Source: Geosiphon pyriformis
Taxonomy: Eukaryota > Glomeromycota > Glomeromycetes > Archaeosporales > Geosiphonaceae
DNA length: 64,000 nt
Direction: 5' to 3'
NCBI GenBank assembly: GCA_016748015.1
Contig: JAAOMT010000046.1
Span: forward strand, 516,273 to 580,272
The translations under genes and the position numbers were made by a program. Shown piece after piece: positions 12,201 through 25,771 of the stretch (positions within the stretch are counted from its first letter, which is position 1; each line of letters begins with the position of its first letter). The notes under the pieces were generated by a model. The model did no database searches, was not told the origin of the DNA, and worked only from the letters and a program-made list of their open reading frames with translations.

Positions 12201-13906
12201 ATCATAGAAACCCACACTTTTTTTTAGGGATTAAGAACTGCACCCTGACTTAAACACAAATTCAACAGTCTTAAAAGACAGACCAAAACCTCTTTATCAC
12301 AATGCTTCCAAAGTTCATTAAATATCCCTAACAACTCAGCAGCTTTATTATTTGGCAGGTTATCAACAACCAAAGACAATTCTTCCATACCAATTACATC
12401 TATTACATCAGAAAAAGCATTATTATCTACATAATTTAGAGGCATATATTGTCGAGACCAGAGGTTAGGCATTTTTGGAAGAATTAATCACTTTCTTGTC
12501 CACCCTTCTATAATTTTATCGACCCTGAGCAATACCTCTTTAGACTCAACAACCAGCTTATTATCCACTACTAAGTGATCCAAAACTATCTTGTGAAATA
12601 GATGTTTCAAGATGCTTTTTATTATTTTCTCTTTGTTAAAACAAAAATTATCCATATGGTAGTCAATCGTCTTTCTTATAGTAGTATTCTTAGCAATTCT
12701 AGACTTGCAATATTTGGACTTTCAATACTTCTTTCTTACTACTAACAAATGCTTAACCAGCTTCACTAAGCTCATACCAGTTAAAACTATGCTATTAACC
12801 TTGGAAGCCTCAACACTATTAATAGCCAACCAGACCTTAATAAGATGGTTGAAATTCAATAAATCACCAGAATTCCAACATTTCAAAATCTTTGCAATAA
12901 GCTGTTCCAATTTAAAGAATCTTAAAGATTGTTTATTCCTTGAACAGTCACATTCACCATATTACATCTTAGAGAAAACTGTATTGGCAGCTTGTACTAT
13001 GGCCTCTTCTAGCATTTTTCACATTGTATTTAAGTTACTGTTGTCTTCTGCCTCTTCAAACATATCCAACCTAGCCAACAATTCAGCAAACATGTGGTCT
13101 TTAAAGCCCAACTATTAAACATCATTTACATCCTTTAAATTGAATTTCTACTGGTTTTTGTTGGCTTGCCTGCAAATGCTAATAAGATGGGCATTCAGTA
13201 GTCCACTCAGACCAATTGAAACTGAAACTGACTTATAATCTGTATCAAAAAACTCAGACACATCATTGACCTTATGTGATGTAATAGTAGACACCAAATT
13301 TCCACTCACTAAAATAAAATCAATTACCCTCTCAACACTCTTAGAATAGCTTCAAGTAATAGCTTTGGCCAGCAAGTGTCCATCAAAAGTGTTAACTAGA
13401 TCCAAACCCAAACAAAACTTGAAACTTGCACTTTTTTGAGATCCATTCTCATTAAAGTTACCACCCAAAATCACAAAAAAGCTGGAATTAACCACCTTGA
13501 AAATCATAAAATTGATAACAGCAGCTTGACCAAAATGTGTGCCAACAGACACACCAGTATATAGACCCAAAATCATAACTGAAAGCTTGTTTTTGAACAA
13601 AAAACACACAGAAATCAACTGACCAGGAATCTCATCTACTTTCAAAACATGTTAAGCCAAAGAAGTATTCATGATAATGGCAATGCCAGCACCTCAAAAA
13701 CTAACATCCAAACCAGTAGTAAAGACCTAGACACCATCAAACTTACTCATAATCCAAGACTTAATATCAGATCTCAATTTTGTCTTAGTAACAATAGAAA
13801 TCATATTATCCAAATTCTTATGTTAATGAACAATGTTATCTTGTTTAGCCAAATTCATCATACTCCTAGTATTATATGTAGTCACCCTCCAAACAAGCTT
13901 ACTCAT
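9215..13906 (-). pseudogene. LINE-1 ORF2: endonuclease, reverse transcriptase and RNase H
   Basis: About 1,563 codons that would nick target DNA and reverse-transcribe the element. In order: an N-terminal APE-type endonuclease (13906 to about 13350) with VILGGNFNENG, where the usual GDFN Asp is Asn; a long linker; an RT with KAAELLGIFNELWKH (about 12360), WVSMIPKPYE (about 12200), NQGEVFSLLLW (about 11770) and the intact catalytic box LFVDDTIWI (about 11600). An RNase H domain follows (about 10560-10130), with VYTDRS in place of TDGS and the motif KGHSGVVGN. Then comes a C-terminal Cys/His motif (CFMCGKMELFNHVFTC, about 9750). The frame is broken by stops, most explained by one transition in Gln, Trp or Arg codons, and by a few frame changes. 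Confidence 0.85.
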
Positions 13907-15757
13907 TGATGCAAATAATGTGTCAAGGAGTCTGAATTTACACACAACAGGTTTAATTTCCCCAAAATTAAGTTAATAGAAACTTCAAGAGCTATTATTT
14001 TAGATTTTAATCTGCCAACTTTAGAAGTCAGAACTTTTAAATTACTTAAACCCAAATCAACTGTTTTTTCTTTTATCTTAAGAGATGAAGGAGGAAGAGA
14101 TGGCTGTAGAATATCCAAAACCATATTAGCATCTGACATTGACAACACAAGAATAGAGACATTTGAATGTCCAACTTTGGAAACAGGCACCAAGGGCACC
14201 AGCTCCACACCATTCAATCTGTATAAAACATCTGATACTTGATTAGCTAACAATTTCAAAGAGTGTTCTAATGAAGTCTGACAATTGTTAATTGAGAAAC
14301 TATCATGATTAGCCAGAGTATCCCCTTTATTATGGACAATACCAAGAGAAAAAAAACCAGTCCCAAAACCAGAACTGAAATGAAAGCCACCAGAAAAAGA
14401 AGCGATTGAAACTACTTACGTCCAAAACTTGCCACCAAAAGCAGCAGAACAGAAAATAGGAACATTTTTCTTCACATACAGCTTTGCTAGCTGAAGGCAA
14501 TGTATATCTAAAGTGACTTTTTTAATAAACCTTGAAGATTTAGCATTAGGTGCAATAGTTGTATCACACTCCATAGCAAAATAACCAAAGCATTCACAAT
14601 TCCTACAGTAAACCAAATCCAATCTAGTCCAAGAAAGTTTAATACCACCAAAAATTGGCTCAGTTCAATATGCAAATTCAAGACATGCTTTAGATTCAAA
14701 ATCAACCACAGCATATCAAATTTGGTTGCCAGTATCAAGTGAGTGATTAATGATGTAAGTTTTGCTGCCAATCTTGTCCAAAAGAGTGCCCAGATCATGA
14801 GCAATTGTATTCACAGACAAAGTAAACAACAAAGCCCTAAACCAATCCCTTGATGTCCAGATATTGCAATCTCTTTCAGCCATAGTCACATGTACCGAAT
14901 TTTTACCAATTAGAAAGAACCATCTAACAGCCAAAAGCTCAGCCTGATCTAATTCAGCAAATTTCACTACAGCCTTTTGCCATAATCCAATTAGTTAAAC
15001 TTTGATCAACTTAATTTTGCCAAACTCAGCTAGAGCAGTGACAATTATTTTCTTCAGTGTGTTTATGAGAATTTTTTTGATGACCACAGCCCAATCTGAA
15101 TGAATTCCTTGTCTCTTAAGATTGTTGTTTACATTGATCTCTTTTTTTCTGGCCAATGATATGGCTATTTCCATGCTTTTTTCTGAAATAAAGATAGATC
15201 AGATGATCTCTTCAAATTTTGAAGGGGTAGTGGTCCCCCCAAAACCATTAACTAATGAAAATAATTTTCTGATGAATTAAGTTTTGGCTGTCGCTGATTT
15301 TCCATCCACAGCTAATAGATTAATGTTCAAAGCAAAAGATTTTTTTACTGACACCTCAACTTGAATTTTTATGATCTTAGGATCAATTCACTTTTTATCA
15401 AGAGAGAATTAGGGGAGGAGAGAAAAAGCCCACTTCTTTATCTATTTCAAAGTTTATAACTCTAACAGAAGGACCACTAATTAAACCAATATTGCTCTTC
15501 TTAGCTTTGGGAGTAGAAGCTGCTGAACCAAGAAGAAAACCACTATTTGAGCCCACCACAAAGCCACCAGCTTCATTGTCACTGTACTTACTGTCCATAT
15601 TCAAATACATACCCTCACTGACACCAGGTTTGACCAACAAAATTTTCTTTTCATCTCCAGAGTGTTTTATATTGCCAACAGAAACCTTCTTCTTTTGAGA
15701 GAAAGTACTATCAACAGAGCCATAAAGGGCACCTTTTGGGCCTTTTTTTATAGACAT
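13903..15757 (-). pseudogene. LINE-1 ORF1: gag-like RNA-binding protein
   Basis: About 618 codons from ATG 15757 to the TGA at 13903-13905. The first 119 residues are open and rich in Gly, Ser and Lys. A middle region (about 14967-14630) has the LLAVRWFFLIGKNSVHV and FRALLFTLSVNTIAHDLG segments of this LINE family. A CCHC zinc knuckle follows at 14607-14567 (CRNCECFGYFAMEC), but its His is Tyr (TAT, 14581-14583). The C-terminal part (14259-13903) is a predicted coiled segment rich in Leu/Val with LKSKIIALEVSINL. The length is not a multiple of three and stops interrupt it, so it is inactive. Confidence 0.8.
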
Positions 15758-15905
15758 AATGCTATTTAAAGCAGCCTTTAGGCTTACTACAAAGGAGTTA
15801 TTAGCTTGAAAAATGTTGAAGGTAATATAACAAGTGAGATAAAAAACAAAAACTTCTTTTTCAAAATTTGCTTTTTGGGGAATTTGGACGAAGGAAAGAA
15901 AGAAG

Positions 15906-16686
15906 TTTTATTATATTATTTAAAAATAATAACAATTTATTAATAATTAAAAGTATTAACTTATTATATAAAACCAAATTTTTTTTATTTATAATTATTC
16001 TAAAATTTAATTAATTATATTTTATTATAATAAACAATTTCCAAATTATGAATAAAATTAATAATTTTATTAATAATAACTTTAATAATTTTATTAATAA
16101 TAACTTTAATATTATTAAAAATAAATAGAATTTTACAATACTAATCTGTAAAAACAATTTTTTTGTACAAAACAATATATATTATATTATTAAATACACA
16201 GAAAAATAATATTTATAATATATATAAAAATATAATAAACACTTTTGACAATAATATTTATTAAATAATAAATAAATTTAATATTTTTTTATAAGTATTA
16301 AAATCTATTAAATCTTACTACAATAAAGATATAAAACATTAAAATATTTTTTACTATATAAATATTTTTAAATTATTAAAAAAAAATAATAATATAAAGT
16401 TTTAATAAAATAAAAATACAAATTAATTATAATATTATTTATAAATTCAAAAATTATATATAAATTAAAATATCAAATCAAAAAATTTTAAATTCAATTA
16501 ATGTTTCTAATTATATTTTTATTAATAATATTAAAACTAAATTCAATTTCTTAATAAGTATAACAAATAATTTTAAAACCATTATAAATAAAGTATTAGG
16601 TATTTTTTAAAAACAGCTGTTTTATTTGTTTTAATATATTTTTTATAAATATTAACAATAAATAATTTTTTTTATTAACATATTTA
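15906..16686. other. AT-rich spacer between LINE-1 and LINE-2
   Basis: Nearly pure A/T with no gene visible. A 24-bp unit is tandemly duplicated at 16060-16083 and 16084-16107. Its texture matches the block at 5801-7834. Confidence 0.7.
16060..16107. repeat. 24-bp tandem duplication
   Basis: Two perfect adjacent copies of an AT-only unit apart from one C, beginning AATAATTTTATTAATAATAA. Confidence 0.9.
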
Positions 16687-19600
16687 ATGAGTAAAACCCA
16701 ACTATTATCTAGTATATAGAGCCAAACTAAGTGACCCAAACTAAATACAGCTTATACACTTACTATATGTGGTTAGCCACTCAAATCAGACAAGACAACA
16801 CTATACACTTATACTAATTTATACATTACCATTTAGACCAGAAAAAAAATAACATGGCTTGTAATAACCAAAACTAATAGCAAAAGTCTTAACAATACCA
16901 AGCAGCCTAACTATCTTATCAAAAAACATTGAGGACACCTTACAAAGCAGTCCAGAAATCACACCACTATTATGAACTAAACCAATTTTTTCTATTTTCA
17001 TTCTGTGCTCTAATCTCACCAACCATGTCTTAGCATAATGCAATTCTACAACAAATCTTATATATTCAACAATCTTAACAACAGTTTTTTTTCTATCTTT
17101 GAAAATACCAAAAGTCTTATCACATTATTTCTTCAACATAAATTTCTTATACACTACAGTATATAAACCAACATCTAAAAAATATTGAGAGAGGACCTGC
17201 AAAATAGCAGAAGAAAACAAATCATAAACACCAGCCAAAGCAGTTTACTATGCAGAAGTCTCAACCAAAATTTCACCACAAACAATAATATTCTAAGTAT
17301 AAGTAAAAGCATGATTCAAAAACTCCATCTCACTACACAACAAATACAGCATACCAAAATAACTTTTATTGTACAACTTTTTTTTGACTGCTACTGGCAG
17401 CCACTTGTGTATAACTTTTATCAAATATGTGCACAAGTTGGAAGACTTCTGACTAGTAAACCTAGTGAGCATATAAAAATTGGGGTGCCATATCTTTGCA
17501 GTAAAAGTCTAGTTTACATACTTAATCAACATATCCAGAACCACACTTTCGCACACCAGCCAGTAATAAAAAAGAAGACTGCACAGCTATTCCAGCTGCA
17601 GAATTAGTCTTTACATTACCAACAACTCCAGAATGGTCCTTAATTTTAACCCAATTCACAATAAAATTTTTATCCCTAATCAAATTAAAAATATGCTGTC
17701 TCTTAATCCAACACCAGTTATGAAAATCAGATATAGCAAATAACAATTTCAATATACACACATTAATAGCAGCTTGGCTATTGAGATGTAATACTACTGT
17801 ACTAGAAGGTGGAACACACTTTAAAAACAAAACAACAACTTGCAACTTGGCCATAATAAAAAACAAGAGACCACAAACTGCAACATCAATACTTATATCC
17901 AAGACTGGAAAGTACATAGCTGCACTACTAGTAATATCAGCAGAGCCAACATCCTTTAATAAACCATCTATATACATTTCAAAAAGACCAAACCAAATCT
18001 TGTGCAAACCATTTCTCACAGCAAATAGCTTGTCAGATCTCAGAATATTCAAACCATATAACCAAGCAAAATTAACACAGTTAGATAGAGATGAAATATG
18101 ACTCAACAAGTACTTAGATGTAATCCCAAACCAGCAAGAAACAGAGCCCTATAGATCCAGTCTCTTCCAATAATGAAAAGTCTTTCAATCCAATACACTA
18201 CCCTTTTTATCAACAAATCAATCACCAAAAGCAATCCCAAAGTGTTTTAGAGAACAAACAGAATCAAAGTACAATGCTTTTCCAAGAATCAATAATATTA
18301 GAAAATAACCAGAATTGCAAAAAGCATTAAGAAAATTGTTTGCTAAAAAAAGCTTACTGCTTAAAAAAATTTTTACTATACCAGCCAAAAAATTGTTCAT
18401 CAGACTAACACATAACTTGACAAAAAATTACAAAAGATCCAAAGGAGCCCACCCTAAAACTTGTAAGTCCAAAAATCTATAATTAAATAATCATCCAATA
18501 ATGTTTAAAACATTAAAAAAAAACACCAAAAAACCCATCTTTTCTTCAGATTGCACCTGTTTAAAAGATTTTAAGTCATACAAAGAGGGATAATATAAAA
18601 CAGTATTAAAAAAATCATAGGGCAAACATGTTTTAAGTTTTAGATCCTTCTTAAGCATAGCATCTTATTTGTAATACATATTAGCTGAGACAAAACTAAA
18701 CTGAGTCCAGTAGTTAATTATAGATTACAAGACAGCCAATACTAAATATGAGAATTGTTTATTCATAATAGTCTTCCTAAGAACAACATTAACAAAGGAC
18801 CAAACATTAGAATAAGCCTTGGAAACACTTGGCTTGGATAAACTTTCAGTAAACAAAAAAATCTTCAGATAGTAATGTGTTTCATTTTTCTTGGCAATTG
18901 AAATCAGCTAATTATCAATATTTAAAAAAGCAACCCTAACCTCCTGATTAATGGAAATAGCCACTATTTTTTCATTGTTAATAGAAATATTATTGATAAC
19001 AAAAAACTTACTGGCAATGTTTAAAGTATATTGAGTAGCAGCCTAACAGTTTTTGATCCAAATTGTATTATCAACAAACATGTCTACTATAAAATAAGAA
19101 CTTATTTTGCCACTACTTTCAACTCTGCCTATCTTTGAAACAAACTTAGTATTGATCTAGTACCCACACAATTGTTTATGTTTTTTAATTTTACACAAAA
19201 GCAAATTGTAGAAGATCTTCCAAAGAAAAAGTGAAAAGACTTTATCTTAATCCAAACCATTATGCACTCTATAGCTATTTAACAAGCCAAAATTAGTTAT
19301 CACTCTGTTTATCCTATTTTTATGTATATTGCCAAAAATCTTATGAATCTGTTACATATTTTGATCCATTGTAAGCTAGCCTTCAAGTAATGCCACTTAA
19401 TAAAATTGTATACTTTATGTATATCTTACAAGACTAACCAAAGTTTTCTATCCTTTTTGAGAGCATTTTCAATCACTAACCTGATAGTAAATACAGAAGA
19501 TTGTATGGATATATTCTTTAATACTGAAAAGTTATTACTCTAAAAAACATCAAACTTGTTATATGCAGATAAAATATGATCAGACAGAACCTTAAAGAAA

Positions 19601-22019
19601 ATTTTCCTAGCAGTCTCAATCAAAGCTATAAGTTAAGTATTTGTAAAAATCCCATTTCAGTCATAAGGTTTAGAAATTATTGAAATCTATGCTCTTTTTC
19701 ATAAAGCAAAAACACCACTGACAGCCAAACATGTATTTAATAGCTTTAAAAGCCACCTCAAAACTTTATTACCATTATGTTTTCACATTTTATTAAAAAT
19801 GCCAGACAATTTAATAGCTTTGCCATTAAGTAGACTATCAACAACCAAGAGCAAATTACTTATACTAATAAGATATATTACAACAAAAAAAACATCATCT
19901 TTTACATGATTTAATGGTGTTATCAGAGATTTTTGGTCTCTTTTCTTGAATGTTGTTAATGTTGATTTGCTGTAAATTTACATTCTCAAAAAGTAGTTGG
20001 ACTTTTAGTAACTGAATTTATCTTCAAATTATCTTTTATAATTTGAACTACTGAGCTTATAAGTGGAATGGCCAATTCCATGTCAGTTGTTTTGTGTAGT
20101 TACATTGTAGTAAATATCAATTCTTTTCCAGGAATTGCTTGTCTAAAAGCTTACTAAAATGTGTAGTTACTTTGCTGTAAAAGTTAACTCTTCTACAGGA
20201 ATTTTGTTTGTAGGCTACCCTAATAATTGTAATAAAAAAATAAAAGAAAAATAAAAGAAATGTAAAAGAAATGGGATTTTATCAAGAGAAACGTTTTTTA
20301 TTCAGGCCTGGAGTCACTAACAGATTACTGAAATTAATAGCTAATCAATTTTAAAACATTAGTTTGTGTTGAGAGAATTTCAAATGTAATAATCAAAAAA
20401 TTTAATTTTCGAATATTTAATTTTTATTTGAATGTGTAAAAAGTGATTTGTTCCAATTAAAATATCTAAAGTAAGATACTATGAAAAGATGTATTTTTTT
20501 GAAGAGAGAAGCTCTTTTTTTATATAACTTGTTGTAGTACTAGTCTTTGAACTTGCACTTTTCTCTTTGCTACAATTTGGGTAAACTAAAGATACATTTT
20601 AGCAAACTACAAGTTATTTCACTAAACTATTGATTATTTCGGCCAATTTTTATTAATTTTGGCAAATTTTGACTATGTTAAATAGTTCAGAGTATTGTGT
20701 AATTTGATCATCTTAATTTTTATTGTACAAATCGAATTATTGATTAAGTAATAATATTTGATAATTTGATTAATTAATAAGTAATAATTAAAATAATAAT
20801 AATATATGCTAATTAATAATAAGAATTATGAGGGTAATTTCATGCTAATTAATAGTTAAAATTCTACTGGTAACAATGGCACATATTGTCTAGTCCAGAG
20901 ATTAGACAACACCAAAGACACTTTCCACACTCTTATTCAGCTTTCTATAATTCTATTAACACTATGCTTCACCTTATTTGGCTCCAAAACCAACTTTTTA
21001 TTTACTACTAAATGATTCAAAACCACTTTGTAAAAAGACTTGTCTAAAATATTCTTTATTATGCTCTCTTTATTCAAACAAAAGCTTTCTATGTACTTGT
21101 TAATTGCTTTCTTAATAGACATCTTTTTAGCCAATTTTGACTCATAAAGCTTAAACTTTCTGTACTTCTTTTAAACCATTAACAAATGCTTAAGAATAAT
21201 CATTGACTTTTTATTAAGTTAAATCATATTCATAATCTTACAAGCCTTATCAGAGTCTAGAGTTGACTATTTTTCAATGAAATACTTAAAACCAAGCATA
21301 TTACCTAAGCCCAATCTCTTAACAATCTTGGCAACTAACAATTTCAACCCAAAAAATTTTGAATATTGTTTGTTTTTTAAATACTGATATATACTAAACC
21401 AATATTTAGAAAATGTCTTATCAGCTGATTCCATTATTACTTTTTTCAACAACTTCCATATTATATTTAAATTATTACAAGCTTCTGTTACCAAGAACTC
21501 ATTCTCTACTGCTGACAACTTAGCTATAGAACACTCTTTAAATTTCACTCATTTAGTAACATTTGCATCCTTGATCTTAAACTTTTAATGGTCTTTGTTA
21601 GCCTGCTTGCACAAGCTATTTAAATGAACATTTAGAAGTCCATCCAAGCTAATAGATACCATAACAGCTTTATGATTAGTGTTGAAAAATCTAGAAACAG
21701 ATCCAATCTTATAACCAATAACAGCTAAAGACAAATTCTCACTAAAAAAAATGTAATTAATAGTTTTCTTAACCTTTTTTGAATTGTTTCACATAAAAGT
21801 TTTGGTTAAATAATGGCCAGAAAACAAATTGACCAAACCCAAATCCAAACAAAACTTGAAATTTATACTCTTTCCAAACTCATTTTTATTAAAGTCATTA
21901 CCTAATATCACAAAATTGCTGAAGTTGACAGCCTTTACAATAAGAGAGTTTATCTCCAAAGTCTGTTCAAATTTAGCTTTAGACAAAGCACCAATATACA
22001 AGTTCAAAACTGTAACCGA
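16687..22019 (-). mobile_element. LINE-2: ORF2 part of a LINE, split by a solo LTR
   Basis: This element is related to LINE-1 along its whole length and shares the 3' end (GTTGGGTTTTACTC). Recognisable parts are the C-terminal region (17043-16819), RNase H (about 18109-17522, with LHLNSQAAINVC and IKDHSGVVGNVK), RT (about 19930-18680) and endonuclease (22007-21789, with VILGNDFNKN). The RT catalytic box reads FVDNTIWI, so the second Asp is Asn. It is broken at 19918-20875 by a solo family A LTR. On the right it stops at 22020, where family B starts, so the start of ORF2 and all of ORF1 are missing. Many stops; inactive. Confidence 0.8.
19918..20875 (-). mobile_element. solo family A LTR in LINE-2, 4-bp target duplication
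   Basis: This 958-bp sequence is a family A LTR in minus orientation (plus-strand ends TGTTATCAG and CTGGTAACA). It is flanked by direct ATGG repeats (19914-19917 and 20876-20879). Removing it and one ATGG rejoins LINE-2 collinearly with LINE-1. A solo LTR is the usual product of recombination between the LTRs of a full element. Confidence 0.9.
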
Positions 22020-22840
22020 TGTTACTCATAAAATATAGAAATCATATTAGTATATAAATTAGCCAATCAAAAGTAGACATATTAAAATAAAAAATTCCAG
22101 GATTTCTTTTAAAGAAATTACAGGATTTCAGAATTACAGGATTCTTATATAAAAAATTGCAAGATTCCAGAATTCCAGGATTCTTCTTGAAAAATTACAG
22201 GATTTCAAAAATTCCAGGATTCCTGGTGTAAAGAATTAAGGAATTGAGAAATTGAGGAATCTCAATTATGTATATATAGCAGTAGTATTAGAAACAGAAA
22301 AGACATCTGAATTCTACTTCTTAATTAGCATTCATATATTTACACTATCAATAAATATACTTATTAATTATATTAATTCAATTGTCCACTATTAACACTT
22401 TATGTTAATAGTAACTTATATTTGATCACACTGGAACAATAGCTCTTAATTATGGCTATTGATGGAATACTAATTTAATTGCTTTGGCTTCATTTTCTGC
22501 ATTTTCTTTTATTTTTTTTTGTTGTTTTTTGTTGTTTACTAATTGATTAAGAATTAAGCACTAAATTACTGACATCAGGAATTGCCTGATAAAAGATTCC
22601 AAGCAAAAGGGTAGACACTAGAAATTAAAAATTACTTATCAAAGGATTGTCAGCCATCAAACCAAAAAAAAATTAATAGAATTGTGATTTCAAGAGGCTA
22701 CTAAAAACAATTATTGAATCTCTGTTTATTATACAAAGAACTCAACCAAAACCTTTAGATAATACTCATCATATTAGCTATTAAGCACCAAGTTACGGAT
22801 TTGTTATTTGATTTGAGACTCCAAAAAATTATCTGTAACA
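22020..22840 (+). repeat. 5' LTR of B3
   Basis: This 821-bp LTR begins TGTTACTCATA and ends CTGTAACA. It shares with the other family B LTRs a block of GGATTCCAGAATTCC-like repeats (about 22090-22250) followed by a TATA box (TATATATAG, about 22271-22279). Confidence 0.85.
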
Positions 22841-24756
22841 TTTAGTGCTTTCTGTAAAATGTAAATCAACAGAAAACCAGTACCAACAACAATCATCTAA
22901 AACAGTGACAGAATCCAAAAAAATAGGGACAAACCACTTAGGATTTACAAAATCCTTATTCCAACATTATCACACTTATCTCAGATTAACAAATAGTAAT
23001 TGACCAACAGAATCAGCTTTTAATTGCTATATCAATGAAAAAATTACATACTATTTGGGAGGTTAAGAAAATCCAGAATCTACTTTTAATAATTTCTTCA
23101 ATAAATTATTTCAAAGCACCATTCTTTTACAAAACTATTTATTTGCACTCCTAATCATAGAAATAAACAGAAAAATTGAAAAATACACTAAGCAAAAATT
23201 TTCTATTACTTTTGCTGACAAAAGAAAAAGAAGATTACAAACACCAGCAAAAACTCCAAAGCAAATACAAGTATCTACTTAAAAAAAACAAAGAGTTGAT
23301 TTATCTGCCAATCTATTATACTATTACACACTTAAAAGCACCATCAATATAATATCAATAGACATGTTCACCACAAACATAACAACACCACTAAACAGAA
23401 TTCCATTCCAAAGTAAATAGAAGAAAACAGAGTTATTAAAAACATATAATGATTATTTTGAGAGATTTAAATCATAATTTCTAATACCATTAAGAGTTTA
23501 ATCACTGCCACTACAACCAGATTTTGGAGCCATTAGTTCTTGGGAAATAACTGACTCCAAGAGAAAAAAAGACAGCGATCAAGAAATTAATAAGCAAAAT
23601 CCAATTCTAGAAAACCTGAAAATTTAAACCCTAATCATTTCAACTCAGCAAAATCAAAACAATTCAAATATTGTTTCTATTGTTCTTCAAAACTTACCTC
23701 CAGTAAATGTGATCAATTCACTACTCCAGCAGCAACTGCAACAACAATTTCAATTACAATTGCAACAACAACTATTATTAGCACTGATAGCATACACATT
23801 TATCACCAAAATTAAGAAATTTACCAGTAAAAAAAACAATGCCCAAGTATGAGTTAATAACATGGAAAAAGCCATCACAGTTAATGGATAATATGACATT
23901 AAAACATTATAGGCAATTCCATATTTTCTACAGAATACTGCTAACTCATAGTATCAAAGTTTGGCAAATAAACTCCAAGATTTCAATGCATTTAAAATTG
24001 AGTTCCTAAGATATTTTAGTAACAATAATAACATTAACTGTTTGGTCAATACATTCATCACTATAAAACAAAAAAATGCCAAAGCAGTCACCACTTACTT
24101 AGAATGTTTCTATCAAAATCTGCACCAGATCCAAACAATTAATGCTAACTATTTTATAGAGCCACAAATTTTAAACCAGTTTATTTGTGGCTTATGCAGT
24201 AGCATCCTCCAACATATACACCCATTACATCCAGTCAACCTTCAAGCAGCAGTTACTCACGCCAGAGATTTTGAATCAGCAGAACTTAAAGCCAATCACA
24301 TCTAAGCCATAAATCTAGTAATGAATAGATTATCTAACTTGGATTCCAAATTGAAACAATTCAGTAATTCAATCAATCAGAAATTAAAAAGGTATTTAGT
24401 TAACAATTAGGCAATTTATCAACCATTACAATGATACAATAATTCAGAAAACTCAAATTGTTTCCAAAATCAGACACATTCATTATTAATAACCAATTAA
24501 CTATGGCAACCAGAGATGCACATTTGCTACGATTGTAATAAACAAAATTATGTTAGAGCCAGCTGCTAAGTTTATAGCAATAATTTATAATCAGAAAATC
24601 AATATTGAAACCACAATTGCAGATTTTAAACTCTGAGCTATTACCCAAATCAAGATCAATACCAACCTAATTACACCCAAATGATACAGCAACCAATATA
24701 CATATCTCCAATTTATCAACCAGTAACACTCATAATATATCAACCATCATAGCCAT

Positions 24757-25771
24757 TGTTACCAGTAGAATTTTAGCTATTAATTAGCATAAAATTACCC
24801 TTATAATTCCTATAATTAATCAGTATATTAATATCATTTCAAATTATCATTTATTATTTAATCAATTATCACATATCACGATTCAATTAAAATAATCTAA
24901 TTAGTATAACAGAAAGTAGGATGATCAAATTACACAATATCCTGAACTTTGTAACATTCAAAAATTTGCCAAAATTTACAGAAATTCGCCGAAATTTATA
25001 AGAAATTCGCCGAAATTTACAGAAATTCGCCGAAATTATGAATAGTTCACCCAAATTAATCAATAGTTCAGCGAAATAACTTGTAGTTTATCAAAATGTA
25101 TCTTTAGTTCACCGAAATTTGAGCAAAAAGAAAAAGTGCAAGTTCATAGACTAGTACTACAACAAGTTGTATAAAAGAAAAGCTTTTCTCTTCTGGAAAA
25201 TGTATCTTACTTTAGATTTATTACTTAGAACCATTCCTACACACACAAAAAGAAATAAATATTAAATAATTCAAAAAAACCAAATTCTTTAATTATTGCA
25301 CTTGAAAAATCTTCAAAACCCAACTAACATTTCGAAATTGATTAGCTACCAATTTCAGTAAATTGTTAGTGACTTCAGGCCTGAATAGAAAACATTTCTC
25401 TTGACAAAATTCTATTTCTTTTACATTTCTTTTATTTTTTTCTTTTATTTTCTTATTACAATTATTAAGGTAGTCTACAGATGAGATTCCTATAGAAGAG
25501 TTGACTTTCACAGCAAAGTAACCACACATTTTTAGTGAGCTTCCAAACGAGCAATTCCTGGAAAAGAGTTGATGTTTACTACAACATAACTACATAAAGT
25601 AACTGGTAAGGAATTGGCCATTCCACTTATAAGCCCAGCAGTTCAAATTATAGGAGATAATCTGAAGATAAATTCAGTTATTGGAGGTTTAACTACTTCC
25701 TAAAAATGTAAATTCACAGCAAATCAACATTACCAACATTTAAGAAAAAAGACCAAAAACCTCTGGTAATA
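24757..25771 (+). mobile_element. solo family A LTR in B3, 4-bp target duplication
   Basis: This plus-orientation LTR of 1,015 bp starts TGTTACCAGTAG, ends CTCTGGTAATA and is flanked by CCAT on both sides (24753-24756 and 25772-25775). It is about 45 bp longer than the other family A LTRs, largely because of the tandem repeat at 24962-25040. A TATA-like TATAAAA lies at 25170-25176. Confidence 0.9.
24962..25040 (+). repeat. 20-bp tandem repeat with a TTCGCCGAA core
   Basis: Four imperfect units of 18-21 bp of the type AAATTCGCCGAAATTTACAG. Each centres on the near-palindrome TTCGCCGAA (or TTTGCCAAA). Other family A LTRs have one or two units at this position. Confidence 0.85.

Larger units (their letters stand above)
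9103..15905 (-). mobile_element. LINE-1: near full-length two-ORF non-LTR retrotransposon
   Basis: A complete LINE layout on the minus strand: short 5' leader (about 15905-15758), ORF1 with a zinc knuckle, ORF2 with endonuclease, RT, RNase H and a C-terminal Cys/His motif, and a short 3' UTR. The 3' end lies at about 9103-9108, where its terminal GTTGGGTTT matches the 3' end of LINE-2 at about 16687. ORF2 begins on the ORF1 stop codon. Multiple in-frame stops and some frameshifts make it non-autonomous. Both outer ends are estimated, since I could not identify a target-site duplication. Confidence 0.85.

Noticed and set aside
24962-25040. Heat-shock elements in the LTR
   Set aside because: The TTC and GAA half-sites are three bases apart, not the two of a canonical heat-shock element.
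25293-25529. Antisense frame inside a family A LTR (contains FAVKVNSS), also traceable in other LTR copies
   Set aside because: Shared among copies only because the LTRs are near-identical; reading frame is broken by indels and stops in most copies.
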